Shown here: in pieces, positions 8,639 to 16,952 of the stretch | How the letters are laid out: each line of letters starts with the position of its first letter | How positions within the stretch are numbered: the stretch's first letter is position 1 | Assembly: GCA_050485685.1 (NCBI GenBank) | Contig: JBJHBW010000012.1 | Location: forward strand, 27,007-91,006 | DNA: 64,000 nt | Direction of reading: 5' to 3' | From: JBJHBP01 sp050485685 | GTDB taxonomy: Bacteria > Pseudomonadota > Gammaproteobacteria > Steroidobacterales > Rariloculaceae | Made by a program: the position numbers and the translations under genes | Notes under the pieces: model-generated | Database searches by the model: none | The model's input: the letters and a program-made list of their open reading frames with translations, nothing else | Told to the model about the DNA's origin: nothing

Positions 8639-9595
8639 ATGGCTGAGAACAAGATTATCGCCGTACTGGGTGCCACCGGCTCGCAGGGTGGCGGTCTGTC
8701 ACGAGCGATTCTGGCCGACAGCGGGGGAGGCTTTTCCTGTCGTGCCATTTCACGTGATCCTGGCAAGGACCAGGCCAAAGCTCTGGCCGGTCACGGCGCG
8801 GAAGTGGTACAGGCCGACATCGATGATGTGGAAAGTCTGAAGAAAGCGTTCGCCGGCGCGCACGGGGTTTACGCGGTGACGAACTTCTGGGAACACTTTT
8901 CCGGCGACAAGGAGAAGGCACAGGCGAAGAACATTGCCGACGCCGCGAAAGCGGCCGGCGTGAAGCATGTGATCTGGTCGACTTTGGAAGACACACGCGA
9001 ACTGATGGCTGCGGATGACAAGCGCATGCCCTACCTTCAGGAGAAGTATCGTGTGCCGCACTTCGATGCCAAGGCCGAGGCTGATGCGTATTTCTCGGGC
9101 CTGCCGGTGACCCGTCTGGTCACGTCTTTCTACTGGGACAACCTTTACATGTTCGGTCTTTGCCCGAAGAAGGGCGAGGATGGCAAGTACGCGTGGGCGC
9201 TGCCCATGGGTGACGCGAAGCTCGCCGGCATTGCGGCCGGTGACATCGGCAAGGTCGCTTACGGAATCTTCAAGGGCGGCGATGGGCACATCGGTGCTAC
9301 CGTCGGTATCGCTGGCGAGTTCCTGACCGTCAGGCAGATGAGCGACGTACTTGGGCGAGTGCTCGGGATCGGAGAAGTGGTCTACCACGCGGTCGATGCC
9401 GATACCTATCGCGGCTTCGGTTTTCCGGGTGCGGACGAACTGGGCAACATGTTCCAGGTCTATCGCGACTTCGAGCGCGAAGTGCTGGCTGCGCGAAGTG
9501 TGGACACGGCCCGCAGGCTGAATCCCGCACTGCAGACCTTCGAGCAGTTCGTCGCCGACAAGAAAGACGCGATTCTCGGGGCCATGAACTCCTGA
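8639..9595 (+). CDS. NmrA-like NAD(P)-binding oxidoreductase/sensor
   Basis: A 318-aa Rossmann-fold protein of the atypical short-chain dehydrogenase (NmrA/HSCARG) group. The dinucleotide motif is VLGATGSQGGGLSRAIL at about residues 8-24, followed by QADIDDVESLKKAFAGAHGVYAVTNFWEHF, which is diagnostic of NmrA proteins. These proteins often sense the NADP(H) ratio or act as quinone or nitrogen regulators; a catalytic role is not proven. GAGGAAAA precedes the ATG. It is monocistronic and followed by two strong hairpins before the convergent glycosyltransferase. Confidence 0.85.
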   Translation: MAENKIIAVLGATGSQGGGLSRAILADSGGGFSCRAISRDPGKDQAKALAGHGAEVVQADIDDVESLKKAFAGAHGVYAVTNFWEHFSGDKEKAQAKNIADAAKAAGVKHVIWSTLEDTRELMAADDKRMPYLQEKYRVPHFDAKAEADAYFSGLPVTRLVTSFYWDNLYMFGLCPKKGEDGKYAWALPMGDAKLAGIAAGDIGKVAYGIFKGGDGHIGATVGIAGEFLTVRQMSDVLGRVLGIGEVVYHAVDADTYRGFGFPGADELGNMFQVYRDFEREVLAARSVDTARRLNPALQTFEQFVADKKDAILGAMNS

Positions 9596-9613
9596 CATGT
9601 CGTTTTGTCGCCT

Positions 9614-9695
9614 CTGGCCGCGCCGGGGTGCGCGGCCAGGGCGCGACAGGCTCGCGCACGAACCCGTCACTCTCGAATGCCTTAAGCGTTAAGGC
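9614..9695. terminator. Tandem hairpins between convergent genes
   Basis: Two perfect inverted repeats lie between the NmrA-like gene and the convergent glycosyltransferase: CTGGCCGCG (9614-9622) with CGCGGCCAG (9631-9639), and GCCTTAA (9679-9685) with TTAAGGC (9689-9695). Neither has a long T run, so a bidirectional termination role is inferred from position and stem strength only. Confidence 0.4.
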
Positions 9696-9706
9696 TATCG
9701 TTTCGG

Positions 9707-10792
9707 TCAATCCTGCCGCGTCGGTGCCACACCCCGTTCCGCGAAGGCCATCGCAAGTTTCTCAATGACGTCTTCGGTTGAGATCAGATTCATCGCCTCA
9801 GGATTACGAACCCGTTCGCCGAAACGCAGCGCCTCGGGTTCACAGTTGAACTCGCTGCGAACGGCATCCGGATAACGGTTCGCTACCAGGTGCAGGCTGC
9901 GGTACGGGCCGGTGCGCTGCGGGTTGGAGGTTGCGTACAGTCCCACTACCGGCGTACCCACCGCTGTCGCCATATGAGCGGGACCGGAATCCGGGCACAG
10001 CAGCACTGTGGCCTGCTCAAGCACTGCCAGCAGTTCCTTCAGATCTGTTTTTCCGATCAGGTCGACAGGCCGGCAGGTGCTGTGACGCGCTATGGCCGCA
10101 GCATATTCGGCCTCCAGGGCAGTTCTGCCGCCGGTGAGTATCACCCGGGCGCCGTAGTGACGATGCGCATGATCGGCCACGATCGCATACCGCTGCGGAT
10201 CCCAGTTCCTGTAGTTGCGCAGGCGTTGCCCGCTGCAAGGGCTGATCACCAGGGTGGGTGAACCGGCACCGATCACACTGCTCGCGAATGCCCGTGCCGG
10301 CTCCGGAAGGGGGACATCCCAGCGAGGCTGCCCGGTCGCAACACCCAGTGTGCGCGCAAACTCCAGCAGACCATCCATCACATGCTGTTCTGGAACTGCT
10401 GGAATGCGGCAATTGGCGAACAGCCATTGATAGTCACGCGCGCGCGCGAGGTCAAAGCCCAGACGGCGTTCGGCGGACACCAGCAGGCTGGCCGTGTTGG
10501 CGCGCAGCGAGGCATGCATGTGCAGCAACACCGGGAAACGGCGTCCGCGCAGCTGAGCGCGCAGGGCCTTGAAGCCGGCCAGGCCCGCTTTCTTGTCCAG
10601 AATCAGGAATTCGACGCCTTCCAGGCCCTCGAGCAGCGCGTGTTCGGTGCGACCGATGATCCAGGTGATGCGGGTGTCCGGCCAGGCATCCTGCAGCGCG
10701 CGTACCACGGGTACCGTATGGCAGGTATCGCCGATTGCGGACAGCCGCAGCACACAGACGGAGGATGGCTGAGTTTCGAGCAGGCGCTGCAT
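9707..10792 (-). CDS. Glycosyltransferase family 9 (LPS heptosyltransferase-like)
   Basis: An ADP-heptose:LPS heptosyltransferase-type enzyme of about 361 aa, expected to act on the cytosolic face of the inner membrane during lipopolysaccharide core assembly. The N-terminal VLRLSAIGDTCHTVPVVRAL and the C-terminal donor site LLCPDSGPAHMATAVGTPVVGLY are both typical of the GT9 family. The ATG at 10792 is chosen; an upstream in-frame TTG at 10813 would add 7 residues and neither start has a strong ribosome site. It stands alone without other LPS genes, so the acceptor sugar is unknown. Confidence 0.9.
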   Translation of the reverse strand: MQRLLETQPSSVCVLRLSAIGDTCHTVPVVRALQDAWPDTRITWIIGRTEHALLEGLEGVEFLILDKKAGLAGFKALRAQLRGRRFPVLLHMHASLRANTASLLVSAERRLGFDLARARDYQWLFANCRIPAVPEQHVMDGLLEFARTLGVATGQPRWDVPLPEPARAFASSVIGAGSPTLVISPCSGQRLRNYRNWDPQRYAIVADHAHRHYGARVILTGGRTALEAEYAAAIARHSTCRPVDLIGKTDLKELLAVLEQATVLLCPDSGPAHMATAVGTPVVGLYATSNPQRTGPYRSLHLVANRYPDAVRSEFNCEPEALRFGERVRNPEAMNLISTEDVIEKLAMAFAERGVAPTRQD

Positions 10793-10872
10793 GCATGGAC
10801 TCGGGCGCGACAATGGGCGCGTATGTTACCCGGCCACGCGGTGACGCAGCCACGCGGCACGGCCGTCCGGGA

Positions 10873-11268
10873 TCAGTCGAAGTCCTCGCCTTCGAAGCCC
10901 CAGCCGAAGCCATCGGCAGGACGCAGCAGGCTGCGCATTCGTATCCTGTGTTCATCGGCATTCCGGCCGGGGTTGCCGGTGATGATCACGTGGTCGCCAG
11001 GCTGCAGTGAATCGCGGGTCACGCCCTGACCGGCCAGTACGCCCAGCCCGCCCCATTCGACGCCCCAGCGCTGCATGTCGCCGCTCTCATCCTCCGCCAT
11101 CACATGCACGAACGAATGTGGATTACGGAACAGGAACTGCACCAGCGTGCCTTCTATCTGTATGGTTTTCGTCTCGTCGTAGGTTGCACTGAAGGAGTGG
11201 TGCGCGAATGCCGCGGCAGCGTACAAGGTGCCAAGTGCCGCGGTGGCGGCCAGCAGTCTGAGCTTCAT
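10873..11268 (-). CDS. DUF6152 family periplasmic protein
   Basis: A 131-aa secreted protein with a cleavable signal peptide (about residues 1-22, ending AFA) followed by the family hallmark HHSFSATYD. The rest (EGTLVQFLFRNPHSFVHV, GDHVIITGNPGRN) is the compact beta-barrel, OB-like region of DUF6152. The function is unknown; the paired His just after the signal peptide might bind a metal. A clear paralogue occurs at 56168-56575. It lies between the glycosyltransferase and the symporter on the same strand. Confidence 0.85.
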   Translation of the reverse strand: MKLRLLAATAALGTLYAAAAFAHHSFSATYDETKTIQIEGTLVQFLFRNPHSFVHVMAEDESGDMQRWGVEWGGLGVLAGQGVTRDSLQPGDHVIITGNPGRNADEHRIRMRSLLRPADGFGWGFEGEDFD

Positions 11269-11324
11269 GTTTCCCCCTGGATCGGCCGTTGCTTATGGCT
11301 CTGTTCCGATTCTAGCAGCCTGCA

Positions 11325-12887
11325 TCACGCGTCGGGGCCGGCATGCAGTCGAGTGAGGTGCTCTGGTGGCAAAGGCCGGCTGACTCGGGACACCACGACC
11401 GTCGCCAGTACCGATGCGGCACCGCCGAAAACAGAGGCAGAATAAGGGCTTGCAGCATAAAACGAGAACCATTCTCCGAATTCCTGCAGTGTGGTGCCGC
11501 GCAGCCAGTGGCCGGAAACAATTTCCGCATGGATCAGAACGAATACCACAGCGCCTGTCCAGAACCCGGCCAGCGCCCCCGCGGGGGTAACGCCCTGCCA
11601 TACCGAACCCACGACCAGCGGACCCATCAGCGCGGCCACGAATCCGCCAACGCCTATCCAGATCAGCAGCACAACGTTCATATCCATGACCGCCCAGCCA
11701 AGCGCCGCGGCTCCGAGCACGGTCAGCACGGTCATGACCCGGCTGATGCGCAGCACATTGCGATCCAGCGCCTGCGTTGACAGGTGCGGGTGCAGTCGTG
11801 GCGCCACCGTGCGTCGGTAGATGTCGTTGGCAAACACCTGGGAGGTGGACACCACCAGTCCATCGGCGGTGGACATCACGGCCGCCAGGACACCGACACC
11901 CAGCAGCGCTGCCAGCCAGGCCGGGAAAAGCTGAATGAACAGTGCCGGCAGCGCGGTGTTGGCACCGCCGGGGGCGTCGAACAGGCTGTCTCCGAGCACT
12001 GCGCGAGCCGTGAAGCCGCCCAGTGTGATCACCGGCAGAATCATGCCAAAGGTGAAGGCGAGCACCAGGAACCGATTGCGTGCACGTTCGTTGTTCAATG
12101 CCCACAACTTGTTGCCCATGTGCGGCAGCAGGCCCAGCGGTATATGGGCGACGGTGACCGTGATCACGGACCAGACCGAGGCGGTGATCGGTGTCGCGGC
12201 ATTGAACGGGGTCAGCAGTTCGCGGTCCGTTGCGGCGAGCCGTTCCATCAGGCTGCCGAACCCGCCCGTGCCCACGCCGAAAAAGAAAATTCCGCCGATT
12301 GCGATTGCCAGCACGACCATGAGCAGCCCCTGAGCGCCGTCGGTGAGAATGTCCGCGTGGGCGCCGCCCAGTGTCACGTAGATCAGCAGGACTACGGCCG
12401 TGATACCCAGCGCCCATCCCTGCGACAGGCCCAGCATCATTTCGAACATGACCAGGCCCGCGACCAGTTGTCCTGCGAGATAGAACAGCAGGATCAGCGA
12501 GAAGATCGCGGCCGAGATGCGCAGTGTTTCGGATTGATAGCGCTCGCCCAGGTATTCGGGGATGGACCTTGCACCGGTCAGGTTGCCCCCGCGGGCGATC
12601 GTGCGCTGGCAGATCATGATCCCAATGTAGATGCCGATCGGATAGCAGAACGCTATCCACAGCGTGGACATGCCATAGCTGTAGGTGAGGCCGGGCAGTC
12701 CCAGGAAGGTGGCGCCGCTGGCAGCCGTGGAAGCGAAGACCAGCGCCAGCATCAGCGGCCCGTAACTGCGTCGCGCGGTGGCAAAGTCGTCGGCGTCACT
12801 GATACGGCGGCTTCCGAGCATGCCGAAAGCGAGCATCGCGCCGATATAGGCGACCAGAAATATCCATGCCCAGGTGTAAAGTCCCAC
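11325..12887 (-). CDS. Sodium:solute symporter (SSS family)
   Basis: A 520-aa inner-membrane transporter with about 13 hydrophobic segments and the LeuT-like SSS layout. Recognisable pieces are GSRRISDADDFATARRSYGP near the N-terminus, STAASGATFLGLPGLTYSYG in the second helix, AAVMSTADGLVVSTSQVFANDIYRR in the sodium-site region, and the helical C-terminus. Substrate specificity cannot be read: relatives carry proline, pantothenate, sugars or carboxylates. It is divergent from the methyl-cycle operon across a 286-base spacer holding several palindromes, so the two units may be co-regulated and the substrate might be a methylated compound, but this is inference. Confidence 0.9.
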   Translation of the reverse strand: MGLYTWAWIFLVAYIGAMLAFGMLGSRRISDADDFATARRSYGPLMLALVFASTAASGATFLGLPGLTYSYGMSTLWIAFCYPIGIYIGIMICQRTIARGGNLTGARSIPEYLGERYQSETLRISAAIFSLILLFYLAGQLVAGLVMFEMMLGLSQGWALGITAVVLLIYVTLGGAHADILTDGAQGLLMVVLAIAIGGIFFFGVGTGGFGSLMERLAATDRELLTPFNAATPITASVWSVITVTVAHIPLGLLPHMGNKLWALNNERARNRFLVLAFTFGMILPVITLGGFTARAVLGDSLFDAPGGANTALPALFIQLFPAWLAALLGVGVLAAVMSTADGLVVSTSQVFANDIYRRTVAPRLHPHLSTQALDRNVLRISRVMTVLTVLGAAALGWAVMDMNVVLLIWIGVGGFVAALMGPLVVGSVWQGVTPAGALAGFWTGAVVFVLIHAEIVSGHWLRGTTLQEFGEWFSFYAASPYSASVFGGAASVLATVVVSRVSRPLPPEHLTRLHAGPDA

Positions 12888-12954
12888 GGTGCCCCCCCTC
12901 TGCAGCCTGTTGTGGTCATTGTTGGCAGTGACGCGGCGTGCGCATTATATAGAG

Positions 12955-12976
12955 CCTGGCTCCATATGCAGCCAGG
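12955..12976. promoter_or_regulatory. Palindrome upstream of symporter (possible operator)
   Basis: A perfect 7-base inverted repeat, CCTGGCT and AGCCAGG, separated by the 8 bases CCATATGC. It lies 68 bases upstream of the symporter start, next to an AT-rich ATTATATAG stretch (12944-12952) that could be a promoter element. Spacing and symmetry suit a dimeric regulator, but the protein is unknown. Confidence 0.4.
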
Positions 12977-13033
12977 TCACGGATCCGGGCGTAAGCGCGC
13001 CGTTGTCCTGTGGCACGATTGGTTTATGGGATT

Positions 13034-13147
13034 CTGCCCACTTGAGGTACCCATTTGTAGAGTGGGCAGGACCAGACTTGCATTGATCTGCCCATCGGCG
13101 TAACGTGCGGCTGCTGCGGACTGCCGGGATGCGGCGGCCGTGGGCAG
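13034..13147 (+). promoter_or_regulatory. Leader with four alternating complementary 7-mers before the methyl-cycle operon
   Basis: A 9-base perfect inverted repeat, CTGCCCACT (13034-13042) and AGTGGGCAG (13061-13069), encloses the 10-mer TGAGGTACCC (13043-13052). CTGCCCA recurs at 13088-13094 and TGGGCAG at 13141-13147. The four elements alternate, so the RNA could pair 1:2 plus 3:4 or alternatively 2:3, the geometry of an attenuator or switch; as DNA they could instead be operator half-sites. The last copy lies 27 bases before the start of the HTH-methyltransferase gene. No known SAM or SAH riboswitch consensus was recognised. Confidence 0.5.
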
Positions 13148-13173
13148 AACCGAGGGGGATCAAGAACACAATC

Positions 13174-14655
13174 ATGCAGGAAGACTCGGCGAAAAACCTG
13201 CTGGCGGAGATTGAAGCTCATTGCCGGCGTAACAGGGTTGCTGAGTCCACATTCGGCCGTCAGGCCGTCAATGACGGCAAACTTTGCTCAAGGCTGCGCA
13301 GTGGCAAGAGCGTAACGCTGGAGACCGTCAACAAGATCCGCGATTACATACGCAGGCAGGATCAGTCCGGAATCGGTCCATCGACTACAGATTCTGAAGC
13401 GTCGTACACGGCAGCAGGTGATTATCAGAATAGAAAGGACACCAGCACGATGAGCGGCAAGAAAACCGGCCGGGGGGAATCGGCAGGCAAGGGCGGGTCA
13501 GGCAAGTCGGCAAACGCAGAGCGTAGCGGGCTTGTGCCTGATCGACCGTTTCGTTTCTACGACAACCGTCAGAAATATCTGGCTTTCGTCAATACCTGCA
13601 ACGAGAAGTGGAAAGTGGCAGAAAGGGCGGCCCGAGAGCTCGCGCACCTGCGGCCCTCGCCGCCGGCCCTGCGTCTGTTCGATGCGGGCATGGGTGACGC
13701 CACGGTACTCAGCCATCTGATGCGCGCAATGCACAAGCGCTTTCCGAATATACCTTTCCAGATCATCGCCAAGGAAATCAGTCTGGAAGACGTGCGCCTG
13801 TCGCTGGAGAAACTGCCCGACCGGTTCATGGAGCATCCGTCCAGCGTGATCGTGATCACCAACCTCTACTATGCCGAGGCGCCATGGCTCAGGCCCCGCG
13901 ATGTGCACAATGCGGCCGCGCTGAACTGGCGGGAAGTGGCCCTGGAAGGGCACAGCGCCTACGAGTACGGCGAGCAGATGCGTTCTCTGGATCCTTTCCT
14001 GGTCGATGGCTGGCAGGTCAAATCCAGTGAAAAGACGGGGAATCCCACCTATGTGCGCCCGTCGGTGCTGGTCATCTATCGCAAGGACCACGCCTTCCTG
14101 CTTGATAACGTCATTCCCAAGCCCGGTCAGGTGGGCGGTGACTACGACCTGGTCATCGCGTCGCAGCCGTGGCGGGCGCGCATGAGTGCGGAGTTCAAGG
14201 TCCGCAAGGTGCTGGCACCGCTGGTGCGGGCACTGGGTGCCTCAGGGCGGCTGTTGGCCGTACAATCGTCGGGCGACGATCCGGCGCTGGAGCTGGTCCG
14301 GGAGATATGGCCTGACGAGGACCCGTTCAAGGTGGACCGTCACGAGCTGATCAAGACACTGCGAGACGAACTCGGACGCGACGCCCGCAACTATAATTTC
14401 GTCACCGGTTCGGATGCCAAGGCGGTTTTTCGCTACGAGATGCATACGTTGCCGGGCGAAGTTCAGCAGAGCATCGGCACATCGACGCTGTTCGCTGCCT
14501 GGAACGCGTCCACCTACGTTGCGCAGATCGAGGATGAGCGGCTGGAGGCGGTAGCGTCTTCCGGCGAATACATGCAGGCAACGTCGAAGATTCTGCGCAA
14601 GCACAAGGGTCTCTGGTTCAACGACGAGAGCTTTGTCGTGTCGCGCAAGCAGTAA
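13174..14655 (+). CDS. HTH domain fused to SAM-dependent methyltransferase-like domain
   Basis: A 493-aa protein in three parts. Residues 8-60 form a small helix-turn-helix-like domain (ESTFGRQAVNDGKLCSRLR, then TLETVNKIRDYI), of a kind common in proteobacterial DNA-binding proteins. Residues 60-120 are a low-complexity Lys/Gly/Ser linker. From about 125 a Rossmann methyltransferase domain follows, with motif I LRLFDAGMGDATVL at about 166-179 and a later YDLVIASQPWRARM stretch. Start 13174 follows GAGGGGGAT; an internal ATG at 13450 with its own AAAGGA could give the methyltransferase part alone (401 aa). Heading the metF-metK-adoK-ahcY run, it may be an enzyme, a SAM/SAH-sensing regulator, or both; the role is inferred. 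Confidence 0.7.
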   Translation: MQEDSAKNLLAEIEAHCRRNRVAESTFGRQAVNDGKLCSRLRSGKSVTLETVNKIRDYIRRQDQSGIGPSTTDSEASYTAAGDYQNRKDTSTMSGKKTGRGESAGKGGSGKSANAERSGLVPDRPFRFYDNRQKYLAFVNTCNEKWKVAERAARELAHLRPSPPALRLFDAGMGDATVLSHLMRAMHKRFPNIPFQIIAKEISLEDVRLSLEKLPDRFMEHPSSVIVITNLYYAEAPWLRPRDVHNAAALNWREVALEGHSAYEYGEQMRSLDPFLVDGWQVKSSEKTGNPTYVRPSVLVIYRKDHAFLLDNVIPKPGQVGGDYDLVIASQPWRARMSAEFKVRKVLAPLVRALGASGRLLAVQSSGDDPALELVREIWPDEDPFKVDRHELIKTLRDELGRDARNYNFVTGSDAKAVFRYEMHTLPGEVQQSIGTSTLFAAWNASTYVAQIEDERLEAVASSGEYMQATSKILRKHKGLWFNDESFVVSRKQ

Positions 14656-14661
14656 GGGAAT

Positions 14662-14702
14662 GGGGACGGCAGCCCGTGCTACAGATCCGGCTGCCCGCTC
14701 CC
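14662..14702 (+). promoter_or_regulatory. Intercistronic hairpin before metF-like gene
   Basis: GGCAGCC (14668-14674) pairs perfectly with GGCTGCC (14689-14695), and the flanking GGGGA and TCCC extend the stem. It starts 6 bases after the HTH-methyltransferase stop and lacks a T run, so it more likely protects or processes the mRNA than terminates it. Confidence 0.4.
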
Positions 14703-14737
14703 TCTGAAGAAATCAAACTGAAATGAGGTAGCGTGCT

Positions 14738-15643
14738 TTGTCCAACGACAACCTGAAACAGGAAATCTCGTCCTTTCTGAAGGGCTATTCCATCGAGGCC
14801 ACACCGCACGATGCGGGCAGGCTCGACTCGTTTGTCGGTGCCGTGCCCCCGGGCACCTCGGTCTATATGGCGCACCCGCCCGGGACCGAGCTGGACGAGA
14901 TCGTGGATCTGGCCGGCAGGATACAGGCGCTGGGCTTCAGCGCGGTACCGCACATCATCGCCCGCAAGCTTTCCAGTGAGGCCCAGCTCGAAGGTGCGCT
15001 CGCGCGTCTGCGTGAGCTGGGCGTCAATCAGGCGCTGTGTCTGGCCGGCGACATCTCGGTTCCCGACAACGCGTTTGACAGCAGTCTGGACGTGTTGCGT
15101 ACCGGCCTGTTCAGCAAGTACGGCTTCCGCCGCGTCGGCGTGGCCGGACATCCGGAGGGCAGCAAAGCCATCGGTGACGAGCGTGTGCGTCAGTTCCTGC
15201 TCGACAAGGCGGCCCTGGCCCGGGATGTCGATTTCGAGCTGTACATCGCCACGCAGTTCGGTTTCGATCCCGATGCGCCCATTGAGTGGGAGCAGCGTAC
15301 CAGTGCTGAAGGTGTGCACATGCCGGTCTGGGTGGGCATGGCAGGTCCTACCAAACTGACGCAGCTCATCAAGTTCGCCGCGTTGTGCGGCGTCGGCGCA
15401 TCCGCGCGAATGCTGACCAAGCGCACAGGTGCAATGGCCGGTCTGATCACCGCCAAGGCGCCGGACGACCAGATGGTGCATATCGCCAGGCACCGGCTTG
15501 CGAATCCGGATTCCAGGCTGCGCAGCGTGCATTTCTTCGCCTTCGGCGGCGTCGCCAAGACGGCCAGATGGGCGAATGCGGTGGTCGATGGCAATTTCGA
15601 GATGAACAGGAAGGGCGACGGCTTCAAGGTTCACGTGGAATAG
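14738..15643 (+). CDS. metF: Methylenetetrahydrofolate reductase family protein (MetF-like)
   Basis: A 301-aa flavin-dependent TIM-barrel protein expected to interconvert 5,10-methylene- and 5-methyl-tetrahydrofolate. Family segments are ELGVNQALCLAGDISVP (about 94-110) and RRVGVAGHPEGSKAI (about 129-143), the latter matching a divergent MetF branch found beside methyl-metabolism genes. Start is TTG at 14738 with AATGAGGTAG upstream; no better ATG exists. It sits between the HTH-methyltransferase and metK. Given fhs downstream, it could run in the oxidative direction on methyl-folate instead of making methionine; this direction is not decidable from sequence. Confidence 0.8.
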   Translation: MSNDNLKQEISSFLKGYSIEATPHDAGRLDSFVGAVPPGTSVYMAHPPGTELDEIVDLAGRIQALGFSAVPHIIARKLSSEAQLEGALARLRELGVNQALCLAGDISVPDNAFDSSLDVLRTGLFSKYGFRRVGVAGHPEGSKAIGDERVRQFLLDKAALARDVDFELYIATQFGFDPDAPIEWEQRTSAEGVHMPVWVGMAGPTKLTQLIKFAALCGVGASARMLTKRTGAMAGLITAKAPDDQMVHIARHRLANPDSRLRSVHFFAFGGVAKTARWANAVVDGNFEMNRKGDGFKVHVE

Positions 15644-15733
15644 GCGCGCTGCGCGCAGGGGTCCGGGGGGCGGCCGGGGGAGACCGGGGCCGCACCAGTA
15701 ACGAATCAGATTCAGAATCAGGGAATATTACCA

Positions 15734-16888
15734 ATGAGCAAGACATATCTCTTTACGTCCGAGTCGGTAGGTGAAGGCCATCCGGACAAGATGGCGGACC
15801 AGATTTCGGACGCGATCCTCGATGCCTTGATCGCGCAGGATCCACGCAGCCGTGTCGCTTGCGAGACGCTGACCAAGACCGGCCTGGTGCTGGTGGCCGG
15901 CGAGATTACGACCGGTGCGGCCATTGAGGTCGAAGACATCGTGCGCCAGGTCGTGCTGGATATCGGTTACACCAGCTCCGACATGGGTTTCGACGGCGCC
16001 ACCTGCGCCGTGCTGAATGGCCTTGGCAAGCAGTCCCAGGACATTGCACAGGGTGTGGATCGCAAGGCACCGGAAGAGCAGGGTGCGGGCGATCAGGGTC
16101 TGATGTTCGGTTACGCGACCAGCGAGACCGACAGCCTGATGCCGGCCCCGATCATCTACTCTCACAGGCTGGTTGAACAGCAGGCGAAGGTGCGCAAGGC
16201 CGGCAAGCTGCCCTGGCTGCGTCCGGACGCCAAGAGCCAGGTCACGTTCCGCTATGTGGATGACAAGCCCGTTGCCGTCGACGCGGTCGTGCTGTCGACC
16301 CAGCACAGCCCGGACATCTCGCAGAAAGACCTGACCGAAGCGGTAATGGAAGAGATCATCAAGCCCATCATTCCGGCGCAGTGGGTCAGCAAGGACACCC
16401 GCTACCACATCAATCCTACCGGCCGCTTTGTCGTTGGCGGTCCCATGGGTGACTGCGGTCTTACCGGTCGCAAGATCATCGTCGATACTTACGGCGGCAT
16501 GGCGCGTCACGGTGGTGGTGCGTTTTCGGGCAAGGATCCTTCCAAGGTCGACCGCTCCGCAGCATATGCGTGTCGCTATGTGGCCAAGAACGTGGTCGCT
16601 GCAGGCCTGGCCGATCGCTGCGAAATTCAGGTGTCGTATGCGATCGGCGTTGCCGAGCCCACCTCGGTCACCGTCGAGACCTTCGGTACCAACAAGGTGC
16701 CGGAAGAGCGGATCGGTGCGCTGGTGCGTGAGCATTTCGATCTGCGGCCATACGGCATCCTGAACATGCTTGACCTGCTGAAGCCGATCTACCGGCCCAC
16801 CTCGGCTTACGGGCACTTCGGCCGCAATGAGCCGGGATTCACCTGGGAGCGTATCGACAAGGCTGAGGCACTGAAGGCGGGCGCCTGA
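15734..16888 (+). CDS. metK: S-adenosylmethionine synthetase
   Basis: Cytosolic enzyme making SAM from methionine and ATP. The 384-aa length is normal. Motifs present are FTSESVGEGHPDK at the N-terminus (ATP and Mg site), GAGDQGLMFGYA (substrate hexapeptide region), FVVGGPMGDCGLTGRKIIVDTYGG split around the GGP loop, and GGGAFSGKDPSKVDRS (phosphate loop). It has ATG start at 15734 after a GC-rich 90-base spacer that may fold but matches no known riboswitch. It is followed by adoK and ahcY, giving SAM synthesis and SAH removal in one unit. Confidence 0.97.
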   Translation: MSKTYLFTSESVGEGHPDKMADQISDAILDALIAQDPRSRVACETLTKTGLVLVAGEITTGAAIEVEDIVRQVVLDIGYTSSDMGFDGATCAVLNGLGKQSQDIAQGVDRKAPEEQGAGDQGLMFGYATSETDSLMPAPIIYSHRLVEQQAKVRKAGKLPWLRPDAKSQVTFRYVDDKPVAVDAVVLSTQHSPDISQKDLTEAVMEEIIKPIIPAQWVSKDTRYHINPTGRFVVGGPMGDCGLTGRKIIVDTYGGMARHGGGAFSGKDPSKVDRSAAYACRYVAKNVVAAGLADRCEIQVSYAIGVAEPTSVTVETFGTNKVPEERIGALVREHFDLRPYGILNMLDLLKPIYRPTSAYGHFGRNEPGFTWERIDKAEALKAGA

Positions 16889-16952
16889 GACAGGCCGCTA
16901 TCGAAGCGCACTGAGCGGAACTGACACAGTACAGCGAAGGCAAGGGGAAAGA

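Noticed and set aside
11784..13103. Long open frame on the + strand across the symporter
   Set aside because: It is antisense to a clear SSS transporter and its translation is rich in Gln, His, Arg and Gly without any recognisable domain.
15644..15733. GC-rich metK leader as a SAM riboswitch
   Set aside because: It can fold, but none of the SAM class cores could be matched by eye; a covariance-model search would be decisive.
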